Assembly: GCA_035370245.1 (NCBI GenBank)
Contig: DAOOVO010000006.1
Location: forward strand, 1 to 64,000
DNA from: Pseudobacteroides sp035370245
GTDB taxonomy: Bacteria > Bacillota > Clostridia > Acetivibrionales > DSM-2933
Length of the DNA: 64,000 nt
Reading direction: 5' to 3'
Positions within the stretch are counted from its first letter, which is position 1. Every line of letters starts with the position of its first letter. The notes below the pieces were generated by a model, which saw nothing but the letters and a program-made list of their open reading frames with translations, was not told the origin of the DNA and searched no databases. A program made the position numbers and the translations under genes. This document shows positions 15,697 through 24,899 of the stretch, one piece after another.

Positions 15697-17850
15697 CTAT
15701 CTTGTAAATTCAATTTGACCTGATTTTAATTTATCGTCCGACCTTGCCGAACCTGAAAGATTAAAGTATTCTTTCAATATATCTACCGCAATGGGTGCCG
15801 TATTAGCTCCCCATGCACCATTTTCCACTACAACGGCAATTGCAATCTGAGGCTTTTCTGCCGGAGCAAAGCAAACAAACAACGCATTGGAGGACTTTGT
15901 CTTTTCATAACCGGTCTCCGCTGTTCCTGTTTTACCGGCAACATTAATGGGGAAATTCCTAAATGTAGATACCGCAGTACCGTTTTCCTGCATGGTAACA
16001 GCTTTCATCCCCTCTATAACAGCATTGAGTGTTTCCTGCTTAACAGGAATTTTTGTGTACTCAGGCTCATTTTCCATGACTGTGGATCCGTCGTACTTGA
16101 TAACCTTTTTAATCAAGTGGGGTCTCATGAGCTTACCACCATTTGCTATAGCTGCAATGTAATTCACCAACTGCAAAGGCGTAAAGCTATTGTATATCTG
16201 ACCTATGGAAGCCTGTGCAGTATCTGCCCCCCACCAGTCCTCAGTCCTTCCGTACATCCTCTTAAACTGTTCCGATTTTTTATATTCCCTGGATGCAAGA
16301 ACACCCTTTTCTTCTCCCAACAAATCTATTCCCGTTTTTCTTCCCAGACCAAACAGGGAACCCCATTTGCTGATATTGTCTATACCTGTTTGATAACCAA
16401 GTTTCTCAAAATAAATATTGCATGAAGTTTCCAACGCACTCTTTAATGTAAGGTCTCCATGACCATGTTTAAACTCAAGACATTTAAACTCCCAGCCGTC
16501 CACCTTAAAGTATCCGGGGTCGTTTATAACATTTCTTTGAGGTGTAATCACACCGGTTTCCAGACCTGCTATTGAGGTAAGAGGCTTAAAGGTTGAACCC
16601 GGAGCATACAATCCTTTTACAACCCTGTTATAAGTCGGTGCCAGTTTTGCCAATTCATATTTTTCAGTATTGTAGTACTCTTCAATCTTCTGCTGTGCTT
16701 CCTTGTCGTCAGGCTTTGCAACAAAGTTTGACGGGTCATAGCTGGGATAGCTGGCCATGGCCAGTATTTCACCGGTATTTACATCCATAGCTACAGCGGC
16801 CCCTGCCTTGGCATCTCCAAAATTCTTCTTACCGTCGGCCTGACTCCTGATTATCTCTAAATTCCTTTCAATGGATTCCATGGCAACCCTTTGCAAGTTC
16901 ATATCCAGTGTTAGTTTGACAGTGTTGCCCGGTATTGCAGGATTTGTCTCTAATTCCTCGGTAAGCCTTCCTGTAATGTCTACCTCAACTTTCTTCTGTC
17001 CGGCTTTTCCCCTAAGGTATGGTTCTGCAAAGGCCTCAATGCCCATTTTGCCTACAACTTCATCCTGCCTGTAGCCTTCTTCCTTATATTTCTTATATTC
17101 TTCTTCATCCATAGGCCTTACAAAACCAACTACATGTCCCGCAGTTTCACCCATGGTATACTTTCTGAATGTTTCAACATCGGTATATATCCCAGGGAAC
17201 TCCTGATGCCTCTCTTCCAATTCTGCAACCGTTTCTCTGCTGACATCCTTTGCAATGCTAAGTGATGTTAGTGAAGTAAACCCTCTTATGAGCATTTCGT
17301 ATTTAATGCACATAATCTTATATGCATCTTCAACAGAATACTTATCGTCAATTTCTAACTTTTTTCTCAAAAATTTGAATGTCCCCTCAGGAGTAGACAT
17401 TAGCTCAGCATTTTTCTTATTGGGATCCATATCCTTTTTCCAGCTCTCCATTTTCTTGCTGGAATCGCTAATTGCGGGTCCAAAAGCAAAAGGGTTGATT
17501 TTTAGGTACTTTTCAAGATTTTTATCATAGTTGTCGCCATTCTTTTCAAATATGTTGACAAGCTTTAAAATCATTTCATTTCTTTCGGCATTACTCATTT
17601 TGGTCTTAATAATCTGAATGGTATAACCGACCCTGTTTACGGCAAGGGGAACCCCATACCTGTCCACAATATTTCCTCTCGGTGCAGATACTCTTCTTAC
17701 ATTGGGCAATTTCCTCTGGGATTCTTCATCATACCTTTTACCGTTTATTATCTGCAAATTTACCAATTGAACTATTATTATTGCACCGAACAATATAAAG
17801 AACATTGCTAAAAGATTGTATCTGTCTTTGAAAAACTCTTTCACTTTCAT
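15697..17850 (-). CDS. mrdA: Penicillin-binding protein 2, elongation transpeptidase
   Basis: A class B PBP that cross-links peptidoglycan during cell elongation with RodA and MreBCD. The 717-residue protein has one N-terminal membrane segment (about 15-36), a pedestal domain starting at RRVSAPRGNIVDR, and the transpeptidase motifs STFK (419-422), SCN (476-478) and KTGT (640-643). It starts at the ATG behind AGGGTG. A GTG three codons earlier overlaps that RBS. It follows mreD at 28 bases. No rodA gene lies in this cluster, so RodA is encoded elsewhere. Confidence 0.95.
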   Translation of the reverse strand: MKVKEFFKDRYNLLAMFFILFGAIIIVQLVNLQIINGKRYDEESQRKLPNVRRVSAPRGNIVDRYGVPLAVNRVGYTIQIIKTKMSNAERNEMILKLVNIFEKNGDNYDKNLEKYLKINPFAFGPAISDSSKKMESWKKDMDPNKKNAELMSTPEGTFKFLRKKLEIDDKYSVEDAYKIMCIKYEMLIRGFTSLTSLSIAKDVSRETVAELEERHQEFPGIYTDVETFRKYTMGETAGHVVGFVRPMDEEEYKKYKEEGYRQDEVVGKMGIEAFAEPYLRGKAGQKKVEVDITGRLTEELETNPAIPGNTVKLTLDMNLQRVAMESIERNLEIIRSQADGKKNFGDAKAGAAVAMDVNTGEILAMASYPSYDPSNFVAKPDDKEAQQKIEEYYNTEKYELAKLAPTYNRVVKGLYAPGSTFKPLTSIAGLETGVITPQRNVINDPGYFKVDGWEFKCLEFKHGHGDLTLKSALETSCNIYFEKLGYQTGIDNISKWGSLFGLGRKTGIDLLGEEKGVLASREYKKSEQFKRMYGRTEDWWGADTAQASIGQIYNSFTPLQLVNYIAAIANGGKLMRPHLIKKVIKYDGSTVMENEPEYTKIPVKQETLNAVIEGMKAVTMQENGTAVSTFRNFPINVAGKTGTAETGYEKTKSSNALFVCFAPAEKPQIAIAVVVENGAWGANTAPIAVDILKEYFNLSGSARSDDKLKSGQIEFTR

Positions 17851-17878
17851 AAGCATCACCCTGTTTTATATTTAACCC

Positions 17879-18394
17879 CTAATATTTTCTTAACAACTTC
17901 TGTGCTTTATTTATTCTTCTGTCCGCTCTCACAACAATAAAAAATATCAGTATAGCCGAAGCTGTATTATATAATGCTTCCGGAAATATGATTTTAGTAA
18001 AGAAGTTTAAAAAATCGGTATTGCCTTTAAGAAAAACGCCGAAGAAATAGACTACCGTCTCAAATATAATGCTGTATGAAAAAGTAAAAAACAAGGCCAC
18101 AAAGATATTGTCCCTGTATATTCTCTTGTTCAGTGAACCTACTATAAGACCGAGGTACATACCGAGCAATGCATAAAACCCAATGACTTTGCCCGATACA
18201 ATGTCCCACATCAAGCCTGCAAAAAAGCCGTTAACAGCTCCCTCAATGTTTCCCCTGAGCAAAGCAACACTGACAATAAACACAAGCAGTAGGTTGGGTT
18301 TTATATTATTTATTTTAATATATTCCAAAATGGTTGTTTGCAGCAGTAAGCATATAATTATCCCTGAAGCTGCAAAAGCAATACGTGACCTCAT
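17879..18394 (-). CDS. mreD: Rod shape-determining protein MreD
   Basis: A 171-residue polytopic membrane protein with five to six hydrophobic segments, of the expected MreD length. The RGNIEGAVNGFFAGLMWD segment in the first half is the conserved MreD region. It is part of the elongasome with MreB, MreC and PBP2. The start is ATG after AGGT. It lies 18 bases after mreC. Assignment rests on hydrophobic pattern, that region and the mreB-mreC-mreD-PBP2 order. Confidence 0.92.
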   Translation of the reverse strand: MRSRIAFAASGIIICLLLQTTILEYIKINNIKPNLLLVFIVSVALLRGNIEGAVNGFFAGLMWDIVSGKVIGFYALLGMYLGLIVGSLNKRIYRDNIFVALFFTFSYSIIFETVVYFFGVFLKGNTDFLNFFTKIIFPEALYNTASAILIFFIVVRADRRINKAQKLLRKY

Positions 18395-18412
18395 AGTATC
18401 TACCTGTCAATT

Positions 18413-19240
18413 TTAATTTTTACTCTTCAAAACAAAAACATCTTCAAGCATGTTAAAATCCACGGCCGGCTCAATTATGGCATATCTGTCAAGCTCGTTG
18501 TTCACCTGTCTTATTTCCTTTACTTCACCAATTTTAATACCCTTTGGAAATATTCCACCTATGCCTGATGTCTCAACGCTATCTCCAACCGCGACGTCAA
18601 TATCTGGCTGTATATTATACATTTTGCATAATCCTTTGTCTTTAAGGGTTATGTCACCTTTTACATCCACATATCTCCTGTTCTTGGTAAGCCTTGCACT
18701 TACAGCACTATCAATATCTATAATAGAAATAACCTTAGCAGAAAAAGGTCCTGATACCAAAACCCTTCCTACGAGGCCTTTACTGGACACAACTACACTG
18801 TTATTATTAACACCGTGGGTGCTTCCTTTATCTATAGTAAATACGTTAAACCAATTACCAGGATCCTTTGCAATAATGTTGGCACTTATATAATCAAACT
18901 CCTTTAGCTGATTTTTAATGTTTAAAGCCTCCATTAGCATGTCATTCCTGGTCTTTAGCTCCTTAAGCTCTTCATTTTCCTTTTCCAATTCATCTATTCT
19001 CTTTTTAAGCTTTTCATTTTCTTCTCTGATCTTTTTGTTATCATCAAAGTAAGATAATGTTTTATCAACTTTGTTTCCGGTAAACGTCAATGCATTTTGG
19101 ACAGGTGAGACAATTGTATTAAAGAGATTGCCAAACCACCCAAGCTTGCTGTTATTTCGTGAAGTAATACCTATTGCAATAAACAAAACAATAGTGACCA
19201 ATAAAACTAAAAAAGCTTTTTTCTTTAAAAGGTGCAGCAC
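18413..19240 (-). CDS. mreC: Rod shape-determining protein MreC
   Basis: A membrane-anchored periplasmic-side scaffold of the elongasome. The 275-residue protein has an N-terminal membrane segment, a coiled coil of about 40 residues (KIREENEKLKKRIDELEKEN region, here about 68-105), and a beta-rich C-terminal domain with the DIDSAVSAR and VETSGIGGIFPKGI motifs. I chose the GTG start 6 bases after a run of six G preceded by AAA. An ATG six codons upstream has no clear RBS of its own and would include this one. Confidence 0.94.
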   Translation of the reverse strand: MLHLLKKKAFLVLLVTIVLFIAIGITSRNNSKLGWFGNLFNTIVSPVQNALTFTGNKVDKTLSYFDDNKKIREENEKLKKRIDELEKENEELKELKTRNDMLMEALNIKNQLKEFDYISANIIAKDPGNWFNVFTIDKGSTHGVNNNSVVVSSKGLVGRVLVSGPFSAKVISIIDIDSAVSARLTKNRRYVDVKGDITLKDKGLCKMYNIQPDIDVAVGDSVETSGIGGIFPKGIKIGEVKEIRQVNNELDRYAIIEPAVDFNMLEDVFVLKSKN

Positions 19241-19306
19241 ATTACGCCCCCCTTTCATGCTCTCACAGAATATTCCTTAATGCTCCAAATTACTGCTTCA
19301 AACCTG

Positions 19307-20329
19307 TTATTTCAATCTTTTAGGCGTAATGAGAACTTTTCTCAATGTCTCAATTTCTTCTAAAACTTTGCCTGAACCCATAGCAACACAATCCAAAGGA
19401 TTTTCTGCAATAGAAACAGGCATACCTGTCTCCTCTCTTATGAGTCTGTCAAGCCCGCTTAATAGTGCACCTCCGCCTGTCAGTGTTATACCCCTGTCCA
19501 TAATATCTGCTGCAAGTTCGGGCGGAGTTTTTTCAAGGGTGTATTTAATGGAATCCACAATAGAATTTATGGGCTCCTTTATAGCTTCTGTAATCTCGGA
19601 TGACGTGATCTTAATATTTTTAGGAAGACCTGTTATAAGATCTCTTCCTCTTATTTCCAGCGATTCATCCTTAGGCTTCAAATATGCTGCTCCTATGTTC
19701 ACTTTTATTTCTTCTGCTGTTCTCTCGCCTATCATGAGATTATATTCCTTTTTAATATAATGGACTATGGCTTCATCCAATTCATCCCCTGCTATTCTTA
19801 GAGATTTGCTTGTTACTATACCACCAAGGGATATGACTGCTACCTCACTTGTTCCTCCACCTATATCGACAACCATACTTCCAGAAGGCTCTTCCACCGG
19901 TAAATTTGCACCTATAGCAGCAGCCATAGGCTCCTCAATAAGATATGCCTCCTTTGCCCCTGCAGAAAGAGTAGCTTCTTCAACTGCCCTTTTTTCAACC
20001 TCAGTTACTCCGGAGGGTACACAAATTACAACCCTCGGTTTACTAAAAAAGCCTTTTGACATTGCTCTTTTTATAAAATATTTCAACATACTTTGCGTTA
20101 TATCGAAATCTGCTATAACGCCATCCTTCATCGGTCTGATTGCAACAATATTACCCGGTGTCCTGCCTATCATGCTTTTTGCCGCATCACCAACCGCCAA
20201 AATATCGCCTGTACGCTGGTTTACAGCCACAACAGACGGTTCTCTAACGACAATTCCTTTTCCCTTCACATGTACAAGTGTATTTGCCGTACCTAAATCT
20301 ATACCTATATCTCTTGCTAAAAAGCCCAT
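19307..20329 (-). CDS. mreB: Rod shape-determining actin homologue MreB
   Basis: A bacterial actin that positions lateral wall synthesis. The 340-residue protein begins MGFLARDIGIDLGTANT, the phosphate-1 motif, and has VDIGGGTSEVAVISL (phosphate 2) and LTGGGALLSGLD (adenosine). The length is normal for MreB. The open frame extends 33 codons further upstream, but GGAGGAGAAAAGGTA sits directly before the chosen ATG, so the extension is rejected. It heads the mre genes. maf lies 88 bases upstream on the same strand. Confidence 0.97.
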   Translation of the reverse strand: MGFLARDIGIDLGTANTLVHVKGKGIVVREPSVVAVNQRTGDILAVGDAAKSMIGRTPGNIVAIRPMKDGVIADFDITQSMLKYFIKRAMSKGFFSKPRVVICVPSGVTEVEKRAVEEATLSAGAKEAYLIEEPMAAAIGANLPVEEPSGSMVVDIGGGTSEVAVISLGGIVTSKSLRIAGDELDEAIVHYIKKEYNLMIGERTAEEIKVNIGAAYLKPKDESLEIRGRDLITGLPKNIKITSSEITEAIKEPINSIVDSIKYTLEKTPPELAADIMDRGITLTGGGALLSGLDRLIREETGMPVSIAENPLDCVAMGSGKVLEEIETLRKVLITPKRLK

Positions 20330-20417
20330 TACCTTTTCTCCTCCCATAACCACTTCAAATTTAACCCTTATGAATATTGAAAATACAACTTCAATTATTC
20401 CATATATGGCCTTACTG

Positions 20418-21005
20418 CTACATATCACCCATCAGCAAGTCAATATCGAATTTTTTCATCATGGCATTCAATTTATTTAAGGGAAGCCCTACAACATTAA
20501 AATAGCACCCTTCGATTCTCTCAACAATCATGGCACCAAGGCCCTGAATGCCGTATGAACCTGCTTTATCCATTGGCTCTCCTGACTTTATATAAGCCTT
20601 AATTTCCATATCCGATAAACTTGTCATTTTCACAAGAGTTTTTTCGTAATCCACAACCTCTGCTTTGCTCTCCGAATCAATTATTGCTACACCCGTAATA
20701 ACTTCGTGCCACTGTCCTTGCAAAGCCTTAAGCATTTTAAATGCTTCATTTTCATCTGCCGGCTTGCCCATGACTCCATCTTTCACCACAACTGTATCTG
20801 CTGCTATGACAAGAGAGCTTTTAGATGTTTTACATACTACATCAAGAGCCTTCTTACGAGCGATATCAACAGTATAACTCGCAGGCTCCAAATTTCCCGT
20901 ATTAACTTCATCTATGTCTGCCGGCATTACCTTAAACTCAAGTCCGATTCTTTTTAAAAGCTCCAACCGCCTGGGTGAAGCGGAAGCAAGTATTATCTCC
21001 TTCAT
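20418..21005 (-). CDS. maf: Maf-family nucleotide pyrophosphatase
   Basis: A 195-residue Maf protein, a house-cleaning nucleoside triphosphate pyrophosphatase (dTTP/UTP type). It shows the N-terminal ILASASPRR, IAADTVV and the GSYGIQGLGA segment. maf next to mreB is a classic clostridial and Bacillus arrangement. radC, often between them, is absent. The start is the ATG after GAGG, four codons inside the longest frame. Confidence 0.94.
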   Translation of the reverse strand: MKEIILASASPRRLELLKRIGLEFKVMPADIDEVNTGNLEPASYTVDIARKKALDVVCKTSKSSLVIAADTVVVKDGVMGKPADENEAFKMLKALQGQWHEVITGVAIIDSESKAEVVDYEKTLVKMTSLSDMEIKAYIKSGEPMDKAGSYGIQGLGAMIVERIEGCYFNVVGLPLNKLNAMMKKFDIDLLMGDM

Positions 21006-21035
21006 TGTTGTCCTCATAAATACATACTTATTTTT

Positions 21036-21098
21036 ATTAAATACGATTAATATTTACATTTATCTTCTTCTAAATGTAAAATTAATATCGTATTTAAT
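21036..21098. repeat. Palindromic intergenic repeat, copy B
   Basis: Imperfect palindrome. The left arm, ATTAAATACGATTAAT then ATTTACATTTA, and the right arm, TAAATGTAAAATTAAT then ATCGTATTTAAT, surround a TCTTCTTC loop. It is nearly the same as copy C. Confidence 0.8.
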
Positions 21099-21239
21099 GT
21101 ATAAAAAGTCTTACAATAAATCAGTAAATCGTTTACAATAAATAACATCTATATTACTTATCATTACTTTATCATCAAACCATATTATATCTATTTAGTA
21201 CATAATTTTCAACAATGCTATAAATATTTCGAAAATATA

Positions 21240-21301
21240 TTAAATACGATTAATCTTTTACATTTATCTTCTGCTAAATGTAAGATTAATATCGTATTTA
21301 A
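21240..21301. repeat. Palindromic intergenic repeat, copy C
   Basis: Arms of 27 bases. The left is TTAAATACGATTAATC followed by TTTTACATTTA, the loop is TCTTCTGC, and the right is TAAATGTAAGATTAAT followed by ATCGTATTTAA. It lies about 200 bases from copy B in the same orientation and shares the TTAATCTTTTACATTTA core with copy A. Confidence 0.8.
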
Positions 21302-21374
21302 GTAGTTTGATGTAATTATACTATTTGCTCGATTATATTAAAATGGGAATTGAAGCCATCATCTTTATATCCCC

Positions 21375-22280
21375 TTAATGAACCGATTCTTTCACCTTTG
21401 TTGCAATTTGGTCGAATTTGTCTAAAATCATACTCATATCCGACATATTTAGTTCTTCAATCTGTTCATTATTAAATCCTGCCTGTTTTAGAAATTCTTT
21501 TCTCAATGTTTCATTATCAGGATCTATCCCTGTTGTTTTCATTTTCATCTTAAGGTAATTAACCTGCCTTGCTGTAGCTTTTTTATTCACTGCTGCTTCA
21601 TTTTCCGTATTCTTTGAAATATTGGCAGGTAAATTAACAGGTTGAGTATTCACTGACTGTCCATGGATTTTAGATTGAACCTTTTTAAACTCTTCATCCA
21701 AAAGCTTTGCCTCTCCCGGCAGCAGCCAGTCATTTTCTCCCATAAGCTTTCTTATAACCCTGTCACAAGCACCTGTTATTGTCTTTTCAAGTCCAAACTC
21801 CTTATCATCAATCAATTCTTTAGCTATAAAAAATTTTTCCTTATCCGTTAAAACAAGATCCATATCATTCTTAATCCTCGGTTTATTATTGTCTCTCAAT
21901 ACCCTTCCATTTTCGTCTCTGACATAGTTTTTTGCTTCTATTTTTTCTGCTACATAATTCTGATACCTGTTAAAAAAGTCCAAATGTTTTCCGTCCACAA
22001 TTGTTTGACCGCTGTTTAGATCTTTACCTACAACTTTTATAAGATATGTAGGTAATTCCACCAAACCTACACCTGGAAACTCTTCTTTATTTTCCCTCAA
22101 TACATTAATTTCTATACTTTCAATGGATATTCCCTTTTCCTTAGCCTTTTTAAAAAGCCCTTCCGCCTTAAGTCTCAATTCACCGCTACCGCCTCTATAA
22201 AAATCTTTATCTTTCGAATAAACAACATCGGCTGTTTTTATATTATCTCCATGAAGTTGATTTTCATTGCTATCAACCAT
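21375..22280 (-). CDS. Conserved protein, possibly Rad52/DdrA-like
   Basis: A 301-residue soluble protein I do not recognise with certainty. The N-terminal two-thirds (about 30-200) contains GVGLVELPTYLIKVVGK, then a basic stretch and a helix GLEKTITGACDRVIRKLMG (about 168-186). That helix resembles the SLEKA-x-AVTDALKRALR helix of Rad52-type annealing proteins. After a polar linker, residues 236-295 begin ATARQVNYLK and end NMSDMSMILDKF. This resembles the small C-terminal domain seen after Rad52/DdrA and phage recombination folds. Both similarities are from memory. The RBS GGAGG precedes the ATG. The gene is monocistronic, with no phage genes around it. Confidence 0.45.
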   Translation of the reverse strand: MVDSNENQLHGDNIKTADVVYSKDKDFYRGGSGELRLKAEGLFKKAKEKGISIESIEINVLRENKEEFPGVGLVELPTYLIKVVGKDLNSGQTIVDGKHLDFFNRYQNYVAEKIEAKNYVRDENGRVLRDNNKPRIKNDMDLVLTDKEKFFIAKELIDDKEFGLEKTITGACDRVIRKLMGENDWLLPGEAKLLDEEFKKVQSKIHGQSVNTQPVNLPANISKNTENEAAVNKKATARQVNYLKMKMKTTGIDPDNETLRKEFLKQAGFNNEQIEELNMSDMSMILDKFDQIATKVKESVH

Positions 22281-22686
22281 ATTACATATCCTCCAAATAA
22301 ATTGTCATTCTTCTCTTAATTATTATTTGATTAAATAAATGATAATAGTAAAGTTTTTATTGCATAGACTTGAAATAGGTGACAATTAATATTAAATAAA
22401 ATATTGTCGATTCTTTTTTACTTTTCATACTATATTTCATTATTTTTCATTATTTTGCTATAAATAAATTTAATAATGTTAATTTTTTTTACTTCTCTTT
22501 TTTATGTTTTGGAAGTATAATATATGTAGGTAGGCTAAACAAACAGACAAATACAAATACTGCCAATCAAACAATTGATTTGTATATTATGAATTACACA
22601 CTATTAAATATATTATTTTCTATAATATATAATACATTATTTGATTCCTTGGCATAAAAATTTGTTATTGGATTGTGGAGATGCGT
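22281..22686. other. Divergent intergenic region upstream of the Rad52-like gene and mecA
   Basis: About 400 bases, very AT-rich. It must hold promoters for both divergent genes. Several TATAAT-like words occur (for example 22621-22626) but none has a convincing -35 box at the right distance. No ORF or structured RNA stands out. Confidence 0.4.
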
Positions 22687-23313
22687 ATGAAAATAGAAAA
22701 GATAAATGAAAACAAAATAAAAGTCACAATTTCAAAAGACGATTTGGACAAAAGGAATATAGATTTATCAACCCTTAATTATAATTCCCCTGCAACACAG
22801 GAGTTATTCTGGGATATGATGGAGCAGGCAGAAATAGAATACGGTTTTAATTCTGCCGATTCACAGCTTTGCATTGAAGCAACCCCTGATTCTACGGATG
22901 GTTTTATAATAACAATAACAAAGATTGATGATGACAATGATTTTGAATCTATTCAAAAATATATCAAGAACAGATTCAGAAAGTCCGATTTAAGGGCTAA
23001 AAGAAAAAATAAGAAGATTTGTTCTTCAGTTTTAATATATTCATTCAGTTCGTTTGAAGACATACTTGCACTTGCAAACAAAATATCTTCCATTTATTCA
23101 GGTGAAAGCACATTATATAGATGCAAAAACTTTTACTATTTAATACTGGCAAGATATAGCTTTGGAAATATAGACACTAAAACAATAGACGCCGTGATTG
23201 GTGAATTCGGAAGAAAAGTTAATAATGCAGCATTTTATGAAGGATACCTAAATGAATACGGTACAAAAATTGTGGAATACAATGCTATTGAAACAATACA
23301 GTCTTATTTTTAA
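22687..23313 (+). CDS. mecA: MecA-type adaptor protein
   Basis: A 208-residue MecA/YpbH-family adaptor, which delivers substrates to the ClpC-ClpP protease. The N-terminal substrate-binding part begins MKIEKINENKIKVTIS and includes the conserved ELFWDMMEQA. An acidic linker precedes the C-terminal Clp-binding domain (about 95-208), with YSFSSFEDILALA and YYLIL. The start is the ATG 6 bases after GGAG. The longer GTG frame includes that RBS. It ends in a structured terminator. In Bacillus MecA controls competence and sporulation factors. The targets here are unknown. clpC is not in the window. Confidence 0.88.
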   Translation: MKIEKINENKIKVTISKDDLDKRNIDLSTLNYNSPATQELFWDMMEQAEIEYGFNSADSQLCIEATPDSTDGFIITITKIDDDNDFESIQKYIKNRFRKSDLRAKRKNKKICSSVLIYSFSSFEDILALANKISSIYSGESTLYRCKNFYYLILARYSFGNIDTKTIDAVIGEFGRKVNNAAFYEGYLNEYGTKIVEYNAIETIQSYF

Positions 23314-23352
23314 TAAATAATTTATATTGTTTTTATAATAATAAATGAAAAT

Positions 23353-23416
23353 AAACTTCCGCTTTATAAGTGTGTTGACAATTTTAGCAATGCACAGAGT
23401 TATCGGAAGTTTTTTA
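23353..23416 (+). terminator. mecA terminator
   Basis: The outer arms AAACTTCCG (23353-23361) and CGGAAGTTT (23404-23412) enclose a second inner stem (GTGTGTTG with CAATGCAC) and are followed by a T-run. The VanW gene on the other strand ends inside the T-run. Confidence 0.8.
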
Positions 23417-24787
23417 TTTAAGATTATCATTTTGCTTTTTATTCATACTGCCTATTTGTACTATGGAATCCGAAGGTTCATATTTTTGCTTATAAAGCTC
23501 TTTACTGTCAACAATTACACCTGCTTTTTGAGTTTGAAGACTGACCTTAACCAATACCCCTTCCTTTCCTCCGCTTATAACCTTTTTATATCCCGGCTCA
23601 AGGTTCTCATCCTCAACATTAATTACCGACTGTGGATACCTATCCTCTATGTCTATCTTCAAATTGTTAACTACGGATTTATCTTTTTTTTTACCTGCAA
23701 TACTTACAGTTATCTTATTATTTTTTACAGATGAAAAAATCATAATAGGGCTTTCCATGCTGTTAACAAATTTGAAATCAATGGTATCTCCAAAAACCAC
23801 AACATCCAAACCGGGTTCAATATAATCAACTGCAGATTCATGAGATACTCTGGTTATACCCGTTCTGTCTATATCAGTTAACAATAGGGCTGCATACAAA
23901 GTCGACGCCACCTGATTATATCCTTCATTATTTTTCTCCATAAGTGCCTTTTCTTTCCTGAGATAATTGTTAAACGAAAACTCCACAGGCTTATTTCCGC
24001 TGTCCGCTATACCGTTTAACCATACCTTGTTGATAGCTTTAGCTGCAAGCTTAATATGTTCTTCATTTTCTTTTGATTTTATTTCTGTGGAATAGGTAGC
24101 TATAATATCCTCAATATCTTTTAACCTTTCCTGTGAAAATTCAGGCTCAACGGTATTGATTTCATAGTTATTTTTATAATCAAATTCTATTGGGGCATTT
24201 GCACCTTCAGATATTGATCTTTTTATTTTATCAATTGAGTTTTCAATGTCTAGAGTAATTCCAACTTCACTTATATCCTTCGTAAGTTTTCCGTCCAAAA
24301 GATAAATATTCGCATTCTTTGGCTCCTTATCAATAAGTGCTGCAAGGGACATGAGATTTTTCTTAATCTTGTCATGATTAAATTCTATTTTCAGCGGTGC
24401 TTTAATCTTCTTAGGCATAAAATAGCTAAATATCATCCTCTCGAAAGCATCCCGACCCTTTTGAGAAATTGCAAAATTCACCGTTTCCTGTGCTTTAAGA
24501 GTCATTTCTATATCAGAATATTTTATTTTAAAGCTTTTCTGTGCATTTTGCAATTTACACTCAATATTGATATATCCATCTTTAAATATGTTGCCATAGT
24601 ACTCTTCGAGCTTTTTTATTGCTTCTTGCTCAGACATTCTTCCAATGTCGATTTGCCCAATACTTATACCGGGAGGAACAAGACCCTTGGTTAAAATGCC
24701 TACAACCAAAAAGCCTGTCGTCGATACTAACGCCGTTATTAGAAATAGTGTAAAAGTTAATGCTATAGCAAATTTCCACCTTTTCAA
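23414..24787 (-). CDS. VanW-family protein with C-terminal G5-like domain
   Basis: A 457-residue protein anchored by one N-terminal membrane segment (about 8-32). Residues 40-250 resemble the peptidoglycan-binding-like repeats found before VanW domains (GQIDIGRMSEQEAIKKL). Residues about 265-355 form the VanW domain. The C-terminal part, about 380-435, looks like a G5 domain. The usual VanW core with a conserved Cys (GGG-x-CQVSTTLY) reads NEGYNQVASTLY, with Asn291 in place of Cys. VanW function is undefined and association with the cell wall is inferred. It starts with TTG after GGGAGTG. A terminator separates it from the upstream PRC-barrel gene. Confidence 0.78.
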   Translation of the reverse strand: MKRWKFAIALTFTLFLITALVSTTGFLVVGILTKGLVPPGISIGQIDIGRMSEQEAIKKLEEYYGNIFKDGYINIECKLQNAQKSFKIKYSDIEMTLKAQETVNFAISQKGRDAFERMIFSYFMPKKIKAPLKIEFNHDKIKKNLMSLAALIDKEPKNANIYLLDGKLTKDISEVGITLDIENSIDKIKRSISEGANAPIEFDYKNNYEINTVEPEFSQERLKDIEDIIATYSTEIKSKENEEHIKLAAKAINKVWLNGIADSGNKPVEFSFNNYLRKEKALMEKNNEGYNQVASTLYAALLLTDIDRTGITRVSHESAVDYIEPGLDVVVFGDTIDFKFVNSMESPIMIFSSVKNNKITVSIAGKKKDKSVVNNLKIDIEDRYPQSVINVEDENLEPGYKKVISGGKEGVLVKVSLQTQKAGVIVDSKELYKQKYEPSDSIVQIGSMNKKQNDNLK

Positions 24788-24821
24788 CTAAGTCACTCCC
24801 AAATATAATGTTTGTAATAGA

Positions 24822-24860
24822 TTAAAAAACTTTATACCTTAAGTAAAGTATAAAGTTTTT
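24822..24860 (-). terminator. Terminator after the PRC-barrel gene
   Basis: Perfect 13-base arms AAAAACTTTATAC (24825-24837) and its complement (24848-24860), with a T-run on the minus-strand 3' side. Confidence 0.85.
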
Positions 24861-24899
24861 AATGTGAATTTCAATTTTTAAATATAACAAACTACCTTA

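Larger units (their letters stand above)
21006..21374. other. Intergenic region upstream of maf carrying two palindromic repeats
   Basis: This is AT-rich and contains no credible gene. Its main content is repeat copies B and C, separated by about 140 bases of unremarkable sequence. The maf promoter probably lies here but I could not single it out. Confidence 0.5.

Noticed and set aside
20330..20428. 33-residue N-terminal extension of MreB
   Set aside because: MreB proteins begin at the GFLARDIGIDLGT segment, and a strong GGAGGAG site lies immediately before the chosen ATG.
23353..23416. Structured regulatory RNA after mecA
   Set aside because: Although it has two nested stems, the T-run directly after the outer stem and the position after the stop codon make an ordinary terminator more likely.
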